Positions 51,503-61,450 of a DNA stretch of 64,000 nucleotides are shown in pieces; the stretch's first letter is position 1; each line of letters begins with the position of its first letter. This DNA is from Frondihabitans sp. Leaf304. Its GTDB lineage: Bacteria > Actinomycetota > Actinomycetes > Actinomycetales > Microbacteriaceae. The notes beneath the pieces are model-generated. The model was not told the DNA's origin. It saw nothing but the letters and a program-made list of their open reading frames with translations, and made no database searches. Both the position numbers and the translations under genes were made by a program. The stretch spans positions 210,627-274,626 of the forward strand of contig NZ_LMNV01000002.1 in assembly GCF_001423105.1 (NCBI RefSeq). The letters are read 5' to 3'.

Positions 51503-53605
51503 GTGGCAGATCTGCAATGGGAATCCATTGACAACAAGGCAGTGAACACTGTCCGCGTTCTCGCGGCCGATGCGGTTGAGAAGGTGGGAAACGGTCACCC
51601 GGGTACGGCGATGAGCCTTGCTCCCGCTGCTTATCTGCTCTTCCAGAAGGTCATGGCGCGCGACCCCAGCGATAGCACCTGGATCGGGCGCGACCGCTTC
51701 ATCCTGTCTGTCGGCCACTCGTCGCTGACGCAGTACATCCAGTTCTACCTCGGTGGCTACGGCCTCGAGCTCGAAGACCTCGAGGCGCTCCGCACCTGGG
51801 GCTCCAAGACTCCCGGTCACCCCGAGTACGGCCACACCGACGGTATCGAGATCACCACCGGCCCCCTGGGTCAGGGTCTTGCAAGCTCGGTTGGCTTCGC
51901 CTACGCGGCCCGCTTCGAGCGCGGTCTGTTCGACCCCGAGGCTGCCGCCGGCACGAGCCCGTTCGACCACTTCGTCTACGTGATCGCCGGCGACGGCGAC
52001 ATGCAGGAGGGCGTCACCAGCGAGGCCGCCTCGCTCGCAGGCCACCAGCAGCTCGGTAACCTCATCGCGATCTACGACTCGAACCAGATCTCGATCGAGG
52101 ACGACACCAACATCGCCTTCACCGAAGACGTGCACAAGCGCTTCGAGGCCTACGACTGGGATGTCCAGGTCGTCGACTGGAAGAAGACCGGCGAGTACGT
52201 CGAAGACGTCGCCGAACTGCACGACGCCATCGAGCGCGCCAAGGGAATCACCGACAAGCCGTCGCTGATCATCCTCAAGACCATCATCGCCTGGCCGTCC
52301 CCGACCAAGCAGGGTTCGGGCAAGTCGCACGGCTCCGCTCTCGGTAAAGACGAGATCGCCGGCCTCAAGCGCTTCCTCGAGTTCGACCCCGAGAAGTCGT
52401 TCGACGTCGACCCCGAGGTTCTGTCTCACACCCGCAAGGCCGTCGAGCGTGGCCAGGCTCTGCACGCCGAGTGGAACACCAAGCTCGACGCGTGGGCCGC
52501 TGCCAACCCCGAGAAGAAGGTCCTCCTCGACCGCATCCTCGCCGGCGACCTCCCCGAGGGCCTCGAAGAAGCCCTCCCGGTCTTCGAATCGGGCAAAGAG
52601 GTTTCGACCCGTGCCGCTTCCGGCCAGGTCATCAACGGCATTGCCGGTGTCCTCCCCGAGTTCTGGGGCGGTTCCGCCGACCTCGCCGAGTCGAACCTCA
52701 CGTCGATCAAGGGCGCGAAGTCGTTTGTGCCGACCGAGTGGTCGACCCACGAGTGGAGCGGCGACCCCTACGGCCGCGTTCTCCACTTCGGCATCCGCGA
52801 GCACGCCATGGGATCGATCCTCAACGGAATCGTCCTGCACGGCAATACGCGCCCCTTCGGCGGCACGTTCCTGATCTTCTCCGACTACATGCGTCCGGCC
52901 GTTCGTCTCGCCGCGCTCATGAAGGCGCCGGTCACCTACGTGTGGACTCACGACTCCGTCGCCCTCGGTGAAGACGGCCCGACGCACCAGCCGGTCGAGC
53001 AACTCGCCGCCCTTCGTGCGATCCCCGACTTCTCGATGGTCCGCCCTGCCGACGCCAACGAGACGGCCTACGCGTGGCTCACGATCCTGCAGCGCTTCAA
53101 CGGCCCGGCCGGTCTCGCGCTCAGCCGCCAGAACCTCCCGGTCTTCGAGCGCGGTGACGGTGACGCCACCGGCGAGACCTTCGCCTCGGCGAAGAATGTC
53201 GCCAAGGGTGCTTACGTGCTGGCCGAGGCCCCGGGCGGAACCCCCGACGTGCTCCTCATCGCCACGGGTTCCGAGGTCCAGATCGCTGTCGAGGCCCGCG
53301 AGGTGCTTCGTGGCGAGGGAATCAACGCCCGCGTCATCTCTGCTCCGAGCCTCGAATGGTTCGACGAGCAGAGCGACGACTACAAGGAGTCGGTCCTCCC
53401 GACCGCCGTCAAGGCGCGCGTCTCCATCGAGGCCGGCGTGGCTATGCCCTGGAAGGGCATCGTCGGTGACGCCGGTCGCAGCGTCTCGATCGAGCACTTC
53501 GGTGCCTCGGCCGACTACAAGACTCTCTATCAGAAGTTCGGCATCACGACCGAGGCTGCGGTCGCCGCAGCCAAAGACAGCCTGGACTCGCTGGCCGCTC
53601 ACTGA
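51503..53605 (+). CDS. tkt: Transketolase
   Basis: A 700-residue thiamine diphosphate enzyme, normal length. It shows NGHPGTAMSLAP, the ThDP motif GDGDMQEGVTSEAASLAGHQQLGNLI (GDG...N), FHFGIREHAMG and DSVALGEDGPTHQPVEQLAALR. It moves two-carbon units between sugar phosphates in the pentose-phosphate pathway. GTG at 51503 starts the conserved N-terminus; an in-frame start 250 bases earlier would add an unrelated Arg/Gly-rich extension. First gene of the operon tkt-tal-pgi-zwf-opcA-pgl. Confidence 0.97.
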   Translation: MADLQWESIDNKAVNTVRVLAADAVEKVGNGHPGTAMSLAPAAYLLFQKVMARDPSDSTWIGRDRFILSVGHSSLTQYIQFYLGGYGLELEDLEALRTWGSKTPGHPEYGHTDGIEITTGPLGQGLASSVGFAYAARFERGLFDPEAAAGTSPFDHFVYVIAGDGDMQEGVTSEAASLAGHQQLGNLIAIYDSNQISIEDDTNIAFTEDVHKRFEAYDWDVQVVDWKKTGEYVEDVAELHDAIERAKGITDKPSLIILKTIIAWPSPTKQGSGKSHGSALGKDEIAGLKRFLEFDPEKSFDVDPEVLSHTRKAVERGQALHAEWNTKLDAWAAANPEKKVLLDRILAGDLPEGLEEALPVFESGKEVSTRAASGQVINGIAGVLPEFWGGSADLAESNLTSIKGAKSFVPTEWSTHEWSGDPYGRVLHFGIREHAMGSILNGIVLHGNTRPFGGTFLIFSDYMRPAVRLAALMKAPVTYVWTHDSVALGEDGPTHQPVEQLAALRAIPDFSMVRPADANETAYAWLTILQRFNGPAGLALSRQNLPVFERGDGDATGETFASAKNVAKGAYVLAEAPGGTPDVLLIATGSEVQIAVEAREVLRGEGINARVISAPSLEWFDEQSDDYKESVLPTAVKARVSIEAGVAMPWKGIVGDAGRSVSIEHFGASADYKTLYQKFGITTEAAVAAAKDSLDSLAAH

Positions 53606-53629
53606 GCGCCCGCAGAAAGAAGAACAGCA

Positions 53630-54751
53630 ATGACTGACACCACAGCAACCACCCCCACCGCCCAGCTCTCCGCCGCTGGCGTGAGCATCTGGCTCGACGA
53701 CCTGTCGCGCGAGCGCATCAAGTCGGAGGGTCTGCAGAAGATCATCGCCGAGCGCAACGTCGTCGGCGTCACGACCAACCCGACGATCTTCGCGTCGGCT
53801 CTCGCCAAGGGCGAGGCCTACGACGAGCAGGTCGCCGAACTGGCCAAGGCCGGCACCGGTGTGACCGACGCCGTCTTCGAGATCACCACCGACGACGTCG
53901 CCGACGCGTGCAACGTCTTCAAGCCGATCTACGACGCCACGAACGGCTTCGACGGCCGCGTCTCGATCGAGGTCGAGCCCGGTCTGGCGCACGACGCCGC
54001 CGGCACGATCAGCCAGGCCAAGCAGCTGTTCGACAAGGTCAACAAAGAGAACGTCCTCATCAAGATCCCGGCGACCATCGAGGGCCTCGAGGCCATCACC
54101 GCCGTCATCGCCGAGGGCATCAGCGTCAACGTCACTTTGATCTTCTCGCTCGAGCGCTACCGGGCCGTCATCAACGCCTACCTGACCGGTCTCGAGCAGG
54201 CGAAGGACGCTGGCAAAGACCTCTCGAAGATCCACTCGGTCGCCTCGTTCTTCGTGTCGCGTGTCGACACCGAGATCGACAAGCGTCTCGACGCCGTCGG
54301 AACGGACGAGGCGAAGGCACTGAAGGGCAAGGCGGGCGTCGCGAACGCTCAGCTGGCCTACGAGGTCTACGGTCAGGCCTTCGCAACCGAGCGCGCTGCC
54401 GGCCTTCTCGCCGAGGGTGCGAACAAGCAGCGCCCGCTGTGGGCATCGACCGGCGTGAAAGACCCCAACGTCCTCGACACCACCTACGTGGTCGAGCTCG
54501 TCGCGGCCGACGTCGTCAACACCATGCCGGAGAAGACCCTCGAGGCCACCTTCGACCACGGCGTCATCGCGGGCGACACCATCACGGGCTCCTACGCCGC
54601 CGCCAACGAGGTCATGGACGCCATCGCGGCCCAGGGCGTCTCGTATGACGACGTCGTCGGTGTGCTCGAGTCGGAGGGCGTCGACAAGTTCATCGTCTCC
54701 TGGAACGAGCTCCTCGACACCGTGACGGCGGCGCTGGAATCCGCTAAGTGA
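53630..54751 (+). CDS. tal: Transaldolase
   Basis: A 373-residue transaldolase of the long actinobacterial/cyanobacterial type. The N-terminus has [14 protein letters not shown]; then [15 protein letters not shown], the substrate acid region [10 protein letters not shown], catalytic lysine in [13 protein letters not shown], and [12 protein letters not shown]. It moves three-carbon units in the pentose-phosphate pathway. It lies 24 bases after tkt and overlaps pgi by GTGA. Confidence 0.96.
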   Translation: MTDTTATTPTAQLSAAGVSIWLDDLSRERIKSEGLQKIIAERNVVGVTTNPTIFASALAKGEAYDEQVAELAKAGTGVTDAVFEITTDDVADACNVFKPIYDATNGFDGRVSIEVEPGLAHDAAGTISQAKQLFDKVNKENVLIKIPATIEGLEAITAVIAEGISVNVTLIFSLERYRAVINAYLTGLEQAKDAGKDLSKIHSVASFFVSRVDTEIDKRLDAVGTDEAKALKGKAGVANAQLAYEVYGQAFATERAAGLLAEGANKQRPLWASTGVKDPNVLDTTYVVELVAADVVNTMPEKTLEATFDHGVIAGDTITGSYAAANEVMDAIAAQGVSYDDVVGVLESEGVDKFIVSWNELLDTVTAALESAK

Positions 54752-56361
54752 CCATTGCTCTAACCGCGTCGGGCCCGGCTGCTGTTGCAGTCGGGTCCGT
54801 CGTCCCCTCGCTCGTGCGCGACCTGGTCGCGTCGGGCATCACGGTTCAGGATCCCAGCCTCTGGGGTCCTGACGCCGAGCACGAGGCTTCCACGCGACTC
54901 GGCTGGACCGAGTCCGTGGCGTCCTCGGCTGAAGTAGTCCCCCGGATTCTTGCGCTTCGCGAGAAGCTCACGGCCAAGGGGCTCACGCACTTCGTGTTGG
55001 CAGGGATGGGCGGATCCTCGCTCGCCCCCGAGGTCATCACTCGCACCTACGGCGTTGATCTCACCGTGCTCGATGCCACGGTGCCGGGGCAGGTTCTCTC
55101 GGCCCTGAACGACGACCTCGAGCACACCGTGCTGATCGTTTCGTCGAAGTCCGGATCGACCGTCGAGACGGCCAGCGCCCGCTCCGTGTTCGAGAAGGCA
55201 TTCTCTGACGCCGGCTTCACTGACCTCGCCGATCGCATCGTCGTGGTCACCGACCCCGGCTCGCCGCTCGACGAGTCGGCTCGCGCGGCCGGCTACGAGG
55301 TCTTTGTGGCGGATCCGAACATCGGTGGGCGCTACTCGGCCCTTTCGGCCTTCGGGCTCGTTCCTGCTGGTCTCGCGGGAGCAGACATCGAGGAGCTCCT
55401 TGCCGAGGCGGACGCCGTCACGGTCGAGCTCGCTCAGGACCGACCCGACAACCCCGGTCTCGTGCTCGGGGCCGTTCTTGCGGGCACGACTCCCCTGCGC
55501 GACAAGATCGTGCTCGTCGCCGACGGCACGCACCTGCAAGGCTTCCCCGACTGGGCAGAGCAGTTGATCGCCGAGTCGACGGGTAAGAACGGTCGCGGGC
55601 TCCTGCCCGTGGTGGTCGGCGTCGACGCCCCCGAAATCACGGCCGGTCTCAACGACGTGCAGGTGATTCGGCTCGTCGGTTCGACCGAAGAGACCCGTGA
55701 GGTCTCCCCCGGAGAGGTCGAGATCTCAGGATCCCTCGGGGCACAGTTTCTGGTGTGGGAGTACGCGGTTGCAGTGGCCGGACGCCTCCTCGGCGTCAAC
55801 CCGTTCGACCAGCCTGACGTGGAGTCGGCCAAAGCGGCGACGCGTGCGCTGCTCGACGGCACTCCCGCTCCTGTATCCGCGGCGCTTTCGCAGTCTGCGA
55901 TGGTCATGGACGGCATCGCGGTTCGCACGAGCCCCGGCCTCGAGCCGGGTGAGTCGGTCTCATCCGCGGTAGCTGCCTTGCTGGCACATCTAATCGGCGG
56001 CGGATACGTCGCCCTTCACGCCTACATCGACCGGTTCGAGAATCCCGAGATCGCCGGCCTCCGCGACGTGCTCGCGGAGAGAACCGGGCGCCCGGTCACG
56101 TTCGGGTGGGGGCCTCGGTTCCTGCACTCGACCGGCCAGTACCACAAGGGCGGCCCGGCCAACGGGGTCTTCCTTCAGATCACGCAGACCCCCGGGGTCG
56201 ACTTCGAGATTCCGAACTGCAGCTTCACGTTCGGCGCTCTAGTGGCCGCTCAAGCCGCGGGCGACGCAGCAGTGCTCGCCGAGCACGGCCGTCCCGTCCT
56301 GACCCTCACGGTGACGGACGTGGCGGAAGCACTTCCCGTAATTCTCAGCGCACTCCGCTGA
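54748..56361 (+). CDS. pgi: Glucose-6-phosphate isomerase
   Basis: A 537-residue isomerase linking glycolysis and the pentose-phosphate pathway. The sugar-phosphate sites are [13 protein letters not shown] and [11 protein letters not shown]; the C-terminal part carries [22 protein letters not shown] with the conserved His and Lys. This is the divergent actinobacterial form of PGI, shorter and less like the E. coli enzyme. GTG start in GTGA overlap with tal. A hairpin follows, before zwf. Confidence 0.95.
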   Translation: MTIALTASGPAAVAVGSVVPSLVRDLVASGITVQDPSLWGPDAEHEASTRLGWTESVASSAEVVPRILALREKLTAKGLTHFVLAGMGGSSLAPEVITRTYGVDLTVLDATVPGQVLSALNDDLEHTVLIVSSKSGSTVETASARSVFEKAFSDAGFTDLADRIVVVTDPGSPLDESARAAGYEVFVADPNIGGRYSALSAFGLVPAGLAGADIEELLAEADAVTVELAQDRPDNPGLVLGAVLAGTTPLRDKIVLVADGTHLQGFPDWAEQLIAESTGKNGRGLLPVVVGVDAPEITAGLNDVQVIRLVGSTEETREVSPGEVEISGSLGAQFLVWEYAVAVAGRLLGVNPFDQPDVESAKAATRALLDGTPAPVSAALSQSAMVMDGIAVRTSPGLEPGESVSSAVAALLAHLIGGGYVALHAYIDRFENPEIAGLRDVLAERTGRPVTFGWGPRFLHSTGQYHKGGPANGVFLQITQTPGVDFEIPNCSFTFGALVAAQAAGDAAVLAEHGRPVLTLTVTDVAEALPVILSALR

Positions 56362-56363
56362 TC

Positions 56364-56400
56364 CGAAGGCGGGCGCGGGTCGACCTCGTGCTCGCCTTCG
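56364..56400 (+). terminator. Hairpin between pgi and zwf
   Basis: CGAAGGCG (56364-56371) and CGCCTTCG (56393-56400) with partly paired interior, two bases after the pgi stop. No T run; probably a partial terminator or processing hairpin inside the operon. Confidence 0.5.
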
Positions 56401-56455
56401 TGTGAGAGGGCCCGACCCCATTCCGGTCGCAGCCGACCACGACGACGCAAGGACG

Positions 56456-58024
56456 ATGAATACTCACATGGCACCGGTGGAAATCACTCCGGAGTTCAAC
56501 CCGCTGCGGTTGCCCTCCGATCGCCGACTCAACCGCATCGCCGGTCCGAGCGGCCTCATCATCTTCGGCGTGACAGGCGACCTGTCCCGCAAGAAGCTCA
56601 TGCCGGCCGTCTACGACCTGGCTAACCGCGGCCTCCTCCCCCCGGGCTTCGCACTCGTCGGCTTCGCCCGACGGGAATGGGAAGACCAGGACTTCGAGCA
56701 GGTCGTGTACGAGGCGGTCAAGGAGCACGCTCGTACCCCCTTCGACGAAGACGTCTGGCGCCAGCTCAAAGAGGGGATCCGGTTCGTCCAGGGTTCGTTC
56801 GACGACGCCGATGCATTCGCCGAGCTCAAGCAGACGATCGACACGCTCGACGTCGAGCGGGGCACGATGGGCAACCACGCGTTCTACCTGTCGATCCCGC
56901 CGAAGTTCTTTCCGCTCGTCACCGAGCAGCTTCGCAACTCGGGGCTCACCGACGACAGCGTCGACGCGAATGGCGAGAAGCCCTGGCGTCGTGTGGTCAT
57001 CGAGAAGCCGTTCGGCAGTGACTTGAAGACGGCGCGTGAGTTGAACGCCGTCGTCGAGACCGTCTTCGAGCCTGATTCGGTGTTCCGCATCGATCACTAC
57101 CTCGGCAAGGAGACGGTCCAGAACCTCCTGACGCTCCGGTTCGCGAACCAGATGTACGAACCGCTGTGGAACAGCAAGTACGTCGACCACGTGCAGATCA
57201 CGATGGCCGAAGACATCGGCGTCGCCGGCCGAGCGGGCTATTACGACGGCATCGGTGCCGCACGCGATGTGATCCAGAACCACCTGCTCCAGCTTCTCGC
57301 CCTCACCGCGATGGAAGAGCCGGTCAGCTTCAACGCCCGCGATCTGCGAGCGGAGAAAGAGAAAGTGCTCTCCGCGGTCCGCATCCCCGCCGATCTCGCT
57401 GCCGGGACGGCCCGCGGCCAGTACGCGGGTGGCTGGCAGGGTGGCGAGAAGGTCCTCGGGTTCCTCGACGAGGCCGGAATGAACCCCGAGTCGGTCACCG
57501 AGACCTTCGCGGCCATCAAGCTCGAAATAGCCACCCGTCGCTGGTCGGGCGTGCCCTTCTACCTCCGGGCTGGCAAGCGCCTGGGTCGCCGCGTGACCGA
57601 GATCGCCGTTGTTTTCAAGCGCGTTCCCGAGAATGTCTTCGGTCTCGGCGACGGAGCCGAGCTCGGCCAGAACGCCCTGGTCATCAGAGTGCAGCCCGAT
57701 GAGGGTGTGACCCTCCGGTTTGGCTCGAAGGTGCCCGGAATCGGAACCCAGGTGCGCGATGTCACGATGGACTTCGGTTATGGCCACGCGTTCACCGAGG
57801 CGAGCCCCGAAGCCTACGAGCGCCTGATCCTCGACGTCCTGCTGGGCGACCCGCCGCTGTTCCCGCGCCACGAAGAGGTCGAGCTCTCCTGGAAGATCCT
57901 CGATCCCATCGAGGAGTTCTGGGCCAAGCAAGGCCAGCCCGATCAATACCGACCCGGCACCTGGGGCCCGAGCTCCGCCGACGAACTCATGGCCCGCGAC
58001 GGCCGTACCTGGAGGCGACCATGA
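56456..58024 (+). CDS. zwf: Glucose-6-phosphate 1-dehydrogenase
   Basis: A 522-residue enzyme catalysing the first oxidative pentose-phosphate step and making NADPH. It has the cofactor loop FGVTGDLSRKKLMPAV (GxxGDLA/S type), VVIEKPFGSDL, the active-site signature RIDHYLGKETVQN, and the C-terminal ILDVLLGDPPLFPRHEEVELSWKILDPI. Start is uncertain: ATG 56456 has AAGG very close, ATG 56468 gives the most family-like N-terminus. It overlaps opcA by ATGA. Confidence 0.96.
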   Translation: MNTHMAPVEITPEFNPLRLPSDRRLNRIAGPSGLIIFGVTGDLSRKKLMPAVYDLANRGLLPPGFALVGFARREWEDQDFEQVVYEAVKEHARTPFDEDVWRQLKEGIRFVQGSFDDADAFAELKQTIDTLDVERGTMGNHAFYLSIPPKFFPLVTEQLRNSGLTDDSVDANGEKPWRRVVIEKPFGSDLKTARELNAVVETVFEPDSVFRIDHYLGKETVQNLLTLRFANQMYEPLWNSKYVDHVQITMAEDIGVAGRAGYYDGIGAARDVIQNHLLQLLALTAMEEPVSFNARDLRAEKEKVLSAVRIPADLAAGTARGQYAGGWQGGEKVLGFLDEAGMNPESVTETFAAIKLEIATRRWSGVPFYLRAGKRLGRRVTEIAVVFKRVPENVFGLGDGAELGQNALVIRVQPDEGVTLRFGSKVPGIGTQVRDVTMDFGYGHAFTEASPEAYERLILDVLLGDPPLFPRHEEVELSWKILDPIEEFWAKQGQPDQYRPGTWGPSSADELMARDGRTWRRP

Positions 58025-58971
58025 TCGTCGATCTGCCCGACAGCACCATTAGCCACGTCTCTAAGGCGCTGGTCAAGATCCGCGAGGAGGGCGGCGTCGT
58101 CGCTCTGGGCCGTGTGCTCACCCTCGTGATCTCGACCAACCTCGGTCACGAAGAAGAGGCCATCGAGGCCGCCAACGAAGCGTCGCGCGAGCACCCCATG
58201 CGCGTGATCGTCATCTCGACGGCCGACGAGCCGACGGGGCACGACGAACCTCGACTCGATGCCCAGATCCGCGTGGGCGGTGACGCCGGGGCGAGTGAGG
58301 TCATCCTCCTCCGCGCCTACGGAGAGATGTCGTCCGACGAGGAGGGTCTCGTGACGGGTCTTCTGTTGCCCGACGCTCCCGTCGTCGCGTGGTGGCCGGG
58401 CAAGGCGCCGGCCATCGTCTCCGAATCGCCCCTCGGCCGAATCGCGCAGCGGCGCATCACCGACGCCGCCGCTCAAGACAACCCCCGCCAGTCGATCATC
58501 GATCTCGCCGACACGTATGCGCCCGGCGACACCGACTTCGCGTGGACGCGGCTCACCCTCTGGCGCACCCAGCTCGCGGCCGCCCTCGACCAGCCACCGT
58601 ACGAGCCCGTCAACGAGGTGGAAGTTGCCGGCGCGATGGACTCCCCCTCGACGCTGCTTCTCGCCGCGTGGCTCCGACTGCAGCTCCAGGTTCCCGTGCG
58701 CCACGAGATGACGACACGCGCCACCGGCTCGAGCGGCATCCACGGCGTACGTCTGCACCGTGCCTCCGGCGTCATCGAGCTCGATCGATCGGTCGTCAAC
58801 GTCGCGACTCTCTCGCAGCCCGGACAACCCGTCCACGACCTGTCGTTGCCACGCCGTAGCCTGCGCGATTGCCTGGCCGAGGAACTCCGTAGACTCGACC
58901 CCGACTCCCTCTTCGGGAATGTCGTGATGACGGGCGTGAAGCAATTGCGCGACGACCAAGAAAGCAACTGA
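58021..58971 (+). CDS. opcA: Glucose-6-phosphate dehydrogenase assembly protein OpcA
   Basis: A 316-residue soluble protein known from actinobacteria and cyanobacteria that activates or assembles Zwf. The segments ARVLTLVISTNLGHEEEAIEAANEASREHPMRVIVIS (here GRVLTLVISTN), VAWWPGKAPAIVSESPLGRIAQRRITDAA and SSGIHGVRLHRASGVIELDR are conserved in the family as I recall it. The fold resembles catalytic domains but has no known enzymatic motif. ATGA overlap with zwf, three-base spacing to pgl. Confidence 0.95.
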   Translation: MIVDLPDSTISHVSKALVKIREEGGVVALGRVLTLVISTNLGHEEEAIEAANEASREHPMRVIVISTADEPTGHDEPRLDAQIRVGGDAGASEVILLRAYGEMSSDEEGLVTGLLLPDAPVVAWWPGKAPAIVSESPLGRIAQRRITDAAAQDNPRQSIIDLADTYAPGDTDFAWTRLTLWRTQLAAALDQPPYEPVNEVEVAGAMDSPSTLLLAAWLRLQLQVPVRHEMTTRATGSSGIHGVRLHRASGVIELDRSVVNVATLSQPGQPVHDLSLPRRSLRDCLAEELRRLDPDSLFGNVVMTGVKQLRDDQESN

Positions 58972-58973
58972 GT

Positions 58974-59744
58974 GTGACGAACGATCGACGGGTGCTAGTT
59001 CACCCCGACAAACAGAACCTGGGCGCATCCGTTGCCGCTCGATTCATCACCAAGATCATCGACGTGATCGAAGAACAGGACTACGCGTCCGTTGTCTTGA
59101 GCGGAGGGTCGGTTAGCACGCTCGTGCTGGCAGCCATCAACCGCTCCGAGGCGCGCGACAGCGTCGACTGGTCGAAGGTCTCGTTCTGGTGGTCTGACGA
59201 GCGGTGGGTCGAAGCGGGTTCTGACGACCGCAACGATCGCGCGAACGGGGCCGACCTCCTCGACCACATCGGCGTACCTGCCGAGAACGTGCACCGCTTC
59301 GGTGCCGTCGGCGACTACCCCACCGTCGACGAGGCTGCCGCCGCCTACGTGGCCGAGCTCAAAGAGCACGCGCAGGGTGACGACGAGTCTCCCCGCTTCG
59401 ACATCACGCTCCTCGGAGTGGGACCCGACGGACACATCGCGTCACTGTTCCCCGACAAGCCGCAGATCAGCATGACGACGCCGACCGTGCTCACCATCGA
59501 CGACAGCCCGAAGCCGCCGCCGGTGCGCCTCACGCTGAGCCTTCCGGCGATCAACAACTCGCAGCGGGTGTGGATGATCCTCGCGGGCGCCGAGAAGGCC
59601 TCCTCGCTCGGGCTGGCCCTCGCCGGTGCCGGCGCCGACCAGGTTCCGGTCGCGGGCGTCAAGGGTCGCAAGCGCACGGTGTTCTTCGTCGACAAAGACG
59701 CGGCCGCCGAGGTGCCGGAGCAGCTCATCGCGTCGACCTACTGA
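58974..59744 (+). CDS. pgl: 6-phosphogluconolactonase
   Basis: A 256-residue DevB-type lactonase hydrolysing 6-phosphogluconolactone. It shows VVLSGGSVSTLVLAAI, FWWSDERWVEAGSDDRN, DITLLGVGPDGHIASLFPDKP (catalytic-site GPDGH) and WMILAGAEKA. GTG start three bases after opcA. It is the last gene of the pentose-phosphate operon and is followed by a very strong terminator. Confidence 0.96.
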   Translation: MTNDRRVLVHPDKQNLGASVAARFITKIIDVIEEQDYASVVLSGGSVSTLVLAAINRSEARDSVDWSKVSFWWSDERWVEAGSDDRNDRANGADLLDHIGVPAENVHRFGAVGDYPTVDEAAAAYVAELKEHAQGDDESPRFDITLLGVGPDGHIASLFPDKPQISMTTPTVLTIDDSPKPPPVRLTLSLPAINNSQRVWMILAGAEKASSLGLALAGAGADQVPVAGVKGRKRTVFFVDKDAAAEVPEQLIASTY

Positions 59745-59756
59745 GTCAGACCCCCG

Positions 59757-59801
59757 AAACGAAGGATCCGAGACCGCCCTGGTCTCGGATCCTTCGTTTT
59801 T
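59757..59801 (+). terminator. Intrinsic terminator of the pentose-phosphate operon
   Basis: AAACGAAGGATCCGAGACC (59757-59775) and its perfect inverse (59781-59799), loop GCCCT, with the T run ending at 59801. A 19-bp perfect stem. Confidence 0.96.
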
Positions 59802-59843
59802 CGCGTTGCTCCCGGTGATTCCCCGCCGCCCCCGCCCGCCGTT

Positions 59844-59927
59844 CCAAATTGGAAGGAGAAACGTCAGCGGGCCCACGAAATCATCCGGATCGGGGGCCGT
59901 CGGCGAGGATTTCTCCTTCGAATTCGG
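59844..59927. repeat. 84-bp palindromic element, copy 3
   Basis: Left arm CCAAATTGGAAGGAGAAAC (59844-59862), right arm ATTTCTCCTTCGAATTCGG (59909-59927). Read as its reverse complement it places CGATCCGGATG at the centre like copy 2. It lies between the terminators of two convergent operons. Confidence 0.9.
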
Positions 59928-59947
59928 GGACACGGGCCCGGCGCACG

Positions 59948-59974
59948 CAAAAACCCCCGGCCGGAGCCGGGGGT
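59948..59974 (-). terminator. Intrinsic terminator of the rbpA operon
   Basis: On the minus strand ACCCCCGGC / GCCGGGGGT with a four-base loop, followed by TTTTT (59948-59952 as A on the plus strand), 14 bases past the rbpA stop. Confidence 0.92.
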
Positions 59975-59987
59975 CTTGGCAAACAGA

Positions 59988-60356
59988 CTACTTCTTTGCG
60001 GGGACCTTGCCGCGGCGAACGCGCAAAGCCTGCAGCGCCTCGTCGAGAAGCTGAGCAGCCTCTTCTTCGGTACGACGCTCTTTGACGTAGGCCAGGTGCG
60101 TCTTGTAGGGCTCGAGCTTCGCGACGACCGGAGGGTTCTCTTTGTCGCGGCCGGCAGGAAGACCACTGGAGGGCGAGTCGACCGTCTCGGGAATCTCTTC
60201 GTCGGGCACGTTGGCCGCGAAGTGACGGACGACCTCGTTGCCGAGGGCATCCCAGTACGAGATCGTGATTCGCTCTGCCTGGAAACCGCGATCCTGTTCG
60301 CCCATGGGCCCTGCGCCGACGCGTGACCCCCGAATTGCGCTACCGCCTGATGCCAT
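59988..60356 (-). CDS. rbpA: RNA polymerase-binding protein RbpA
   Basis: A 122-residue actinobacterial transcription factor that binds RNA polymerase and the principal sigma factor and stabilises the open complex. It has the N-terminal tail MASGGSAIRGSRVGAGPMGE, the central domain around ISYWDALGNEVVRHFAANV, and the sigma-interaction helix KTHLAYVKERRTEEEAAQLLDEALQALR. The zinc Cys seen in some orthologues are absent. ATG shares a base with the secG stop (TAATG). Confidence 0.95.
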   Translation of the reverse strand: MASGGSAIRGSRVGAGPMGEQDRGFQAERITISYWDALGNEVVRHFAANVPDEEIPETVDSPSSGLPAGRDKENPPVVAKLEPYKTHLAYVKERRTEEEAAQLLDEALQALRVRRGKVPAKK

Positions 60357-60607
60357 TACGAACCTGCCGAAAACTTGGTGATGAGGCCCAGAACCACGAT
60401 TGACGCGATCCAGATGAGGCCGAGAATGACCGTGATGCGATTGAGGTTGCGCTCTGCGACGCCGGAGGCGCCGAGGTTGCTGGTGACGCCACCACCGAAC
60501 ATGTCGGAGAGGCCACCGCCACGACCACGGTGAAGAAGGATGAGCAGGGTCAGCAGGAGACTCGTGATACCGAGTACCACCTGCAGGACGACCTGGAGAA
60601 TTTGCAC
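60356..60607 (-). CDS. secG: Preprotein translocase subunit SecG
   Basis: An 83-residue two-helix membrane protein (LQVVLGITSLLLTLLILLHRGRGGGLSDMFGG and RITVILGLIWIASIVVLGLI), with the conserved GLSDMFGG between. It is the accessory subunit of the SecYEG channel. GTG start with AAAGG upstream. In the fixed actinobacterial order after tpiA. Confidence 0.95.
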   Translation of the reverse strand: MQILQVVLQVVLGITSLLLTLLILLHRGRGGGLSDMFGGGVTSNLGASGVAERNLNRITVILGLIWIASIVVLGLITKFSAGS

Positions 60608-60661
60608 GGAGAACCTTTCGAGGGGCGGGCCGTCAACAATTATAGCCCGCGACCGGGAGTT

Positions 60662-61450
60662 TCAGACTCCGACGTGGTTCTGGAACCGGACGATGCTCGC
60701 GAACTCGGTGATGTCGAGACTCGCGCCACCGACGAGTGCGCCATCGACGTCAGGTTCGCGCATGAAGGTGGCGATGTTCGCCGCCTTGACGCTGCCGCCG
60801 TAGAGAACCCTCGTCGAGGCGGCAGCATCGGCCCCCAGCTCGTCGACCAGCGTTGCCCGAAGAGCCGCGCAGACTTGCTGTGCTTGGTCAGGAGTTGCGG
60901 CCTGACCGGAGCCGATGGCCCAGACGGGCTCGTAGGCCACGACGATCTCGGCGGTCTTCGGAACGGATGCCAGTGCCGCCTTCAGCTGTGCGACGGGCAC
61001 AGCGCTCGGCCCGTGCTTTTCGAGGTCTTCGGCGGTCTCGCCGACGCACAGCACCGGCACGAGGCCGTGACGGTGCGCCGCGGCGACCTTGGCGGCTACG
61101 ACCTCGTCGGTCTCGCCATGGATCGTGCGGCGCTCGGAGTGCCCGACGATCACGTACTTCACGTCGAGTCGAGCGAGGAAGGCTCCTGAGATGTCGCCGG
61201 TGAAGGCACCCGAGTCGTTGTCGGAGAGGTCTTGGGCACCGAGCTCGAGTTCGAGCTTGTCAGCGTCGATCAGCGTCTGGACGCTGCGGAGGTCGGTGAA
61301 CGGCGGGAAGATGGCCGACTCGACCTTCGCGAAGTCGTGCTTGGCGTCTTTGAGGCTCCACGCGAGCTTCTGGACGAACGCGATCGACTGCAGGTGGTCG
61401 AGGTTCATCTTCCAGTTGCCGGCGATGAACGGCGTGCGTGCGGTTACCAT
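60662..61450 (-). CDS. tpiA: Triosephosphate isomerase
   Basis: A 262-residue TIM barrel: FIAGNWKMN (catalytic Asn and Lys), VIVGHSERR (His), AYEPVWAIGSG (catalytic Glu, loop 6) and LYGGSVKAAN (phosphate site). It interconverts dihydroxyacetone phosphate and glyceraldehyde 3-phosphate. ATG at 61450 has GGAGG eight bases ahead and overlaps the pgk stop by seven bases. Confidence 0.97.
   Translation of the reverse strand: MVTARTPFIAGNWKMNLDHLQSIAFVQKLAWSLKDAKHDFAKVESAIFPPFTDLRSVQTLIDADKLELELGAQDLSDNDSGAFTGDISGAFLARLDVKYVIVGHSERRTIHGETDEVVAAKVAAAHRHGLVPVLCVGETAEDLEKHGPSAVPVAQLKAALASVPKTAEIVVAYEPVWAIGSGQAATPDQAQQVCAALRATLVDELGADAAASTRVLYGGSVKAANIATFMREPDVDGALVGGASLDITEFASIVRFQNHVGV

Noticed and set aside
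51380..54559. A 1059-codon open frame on the minus strand opposite tkt and tal
   Set aside because: Antisense shadow of two clear metabolic genes; composition is dominated by Asp, Gly, Val and Leu repeats from codon bias.
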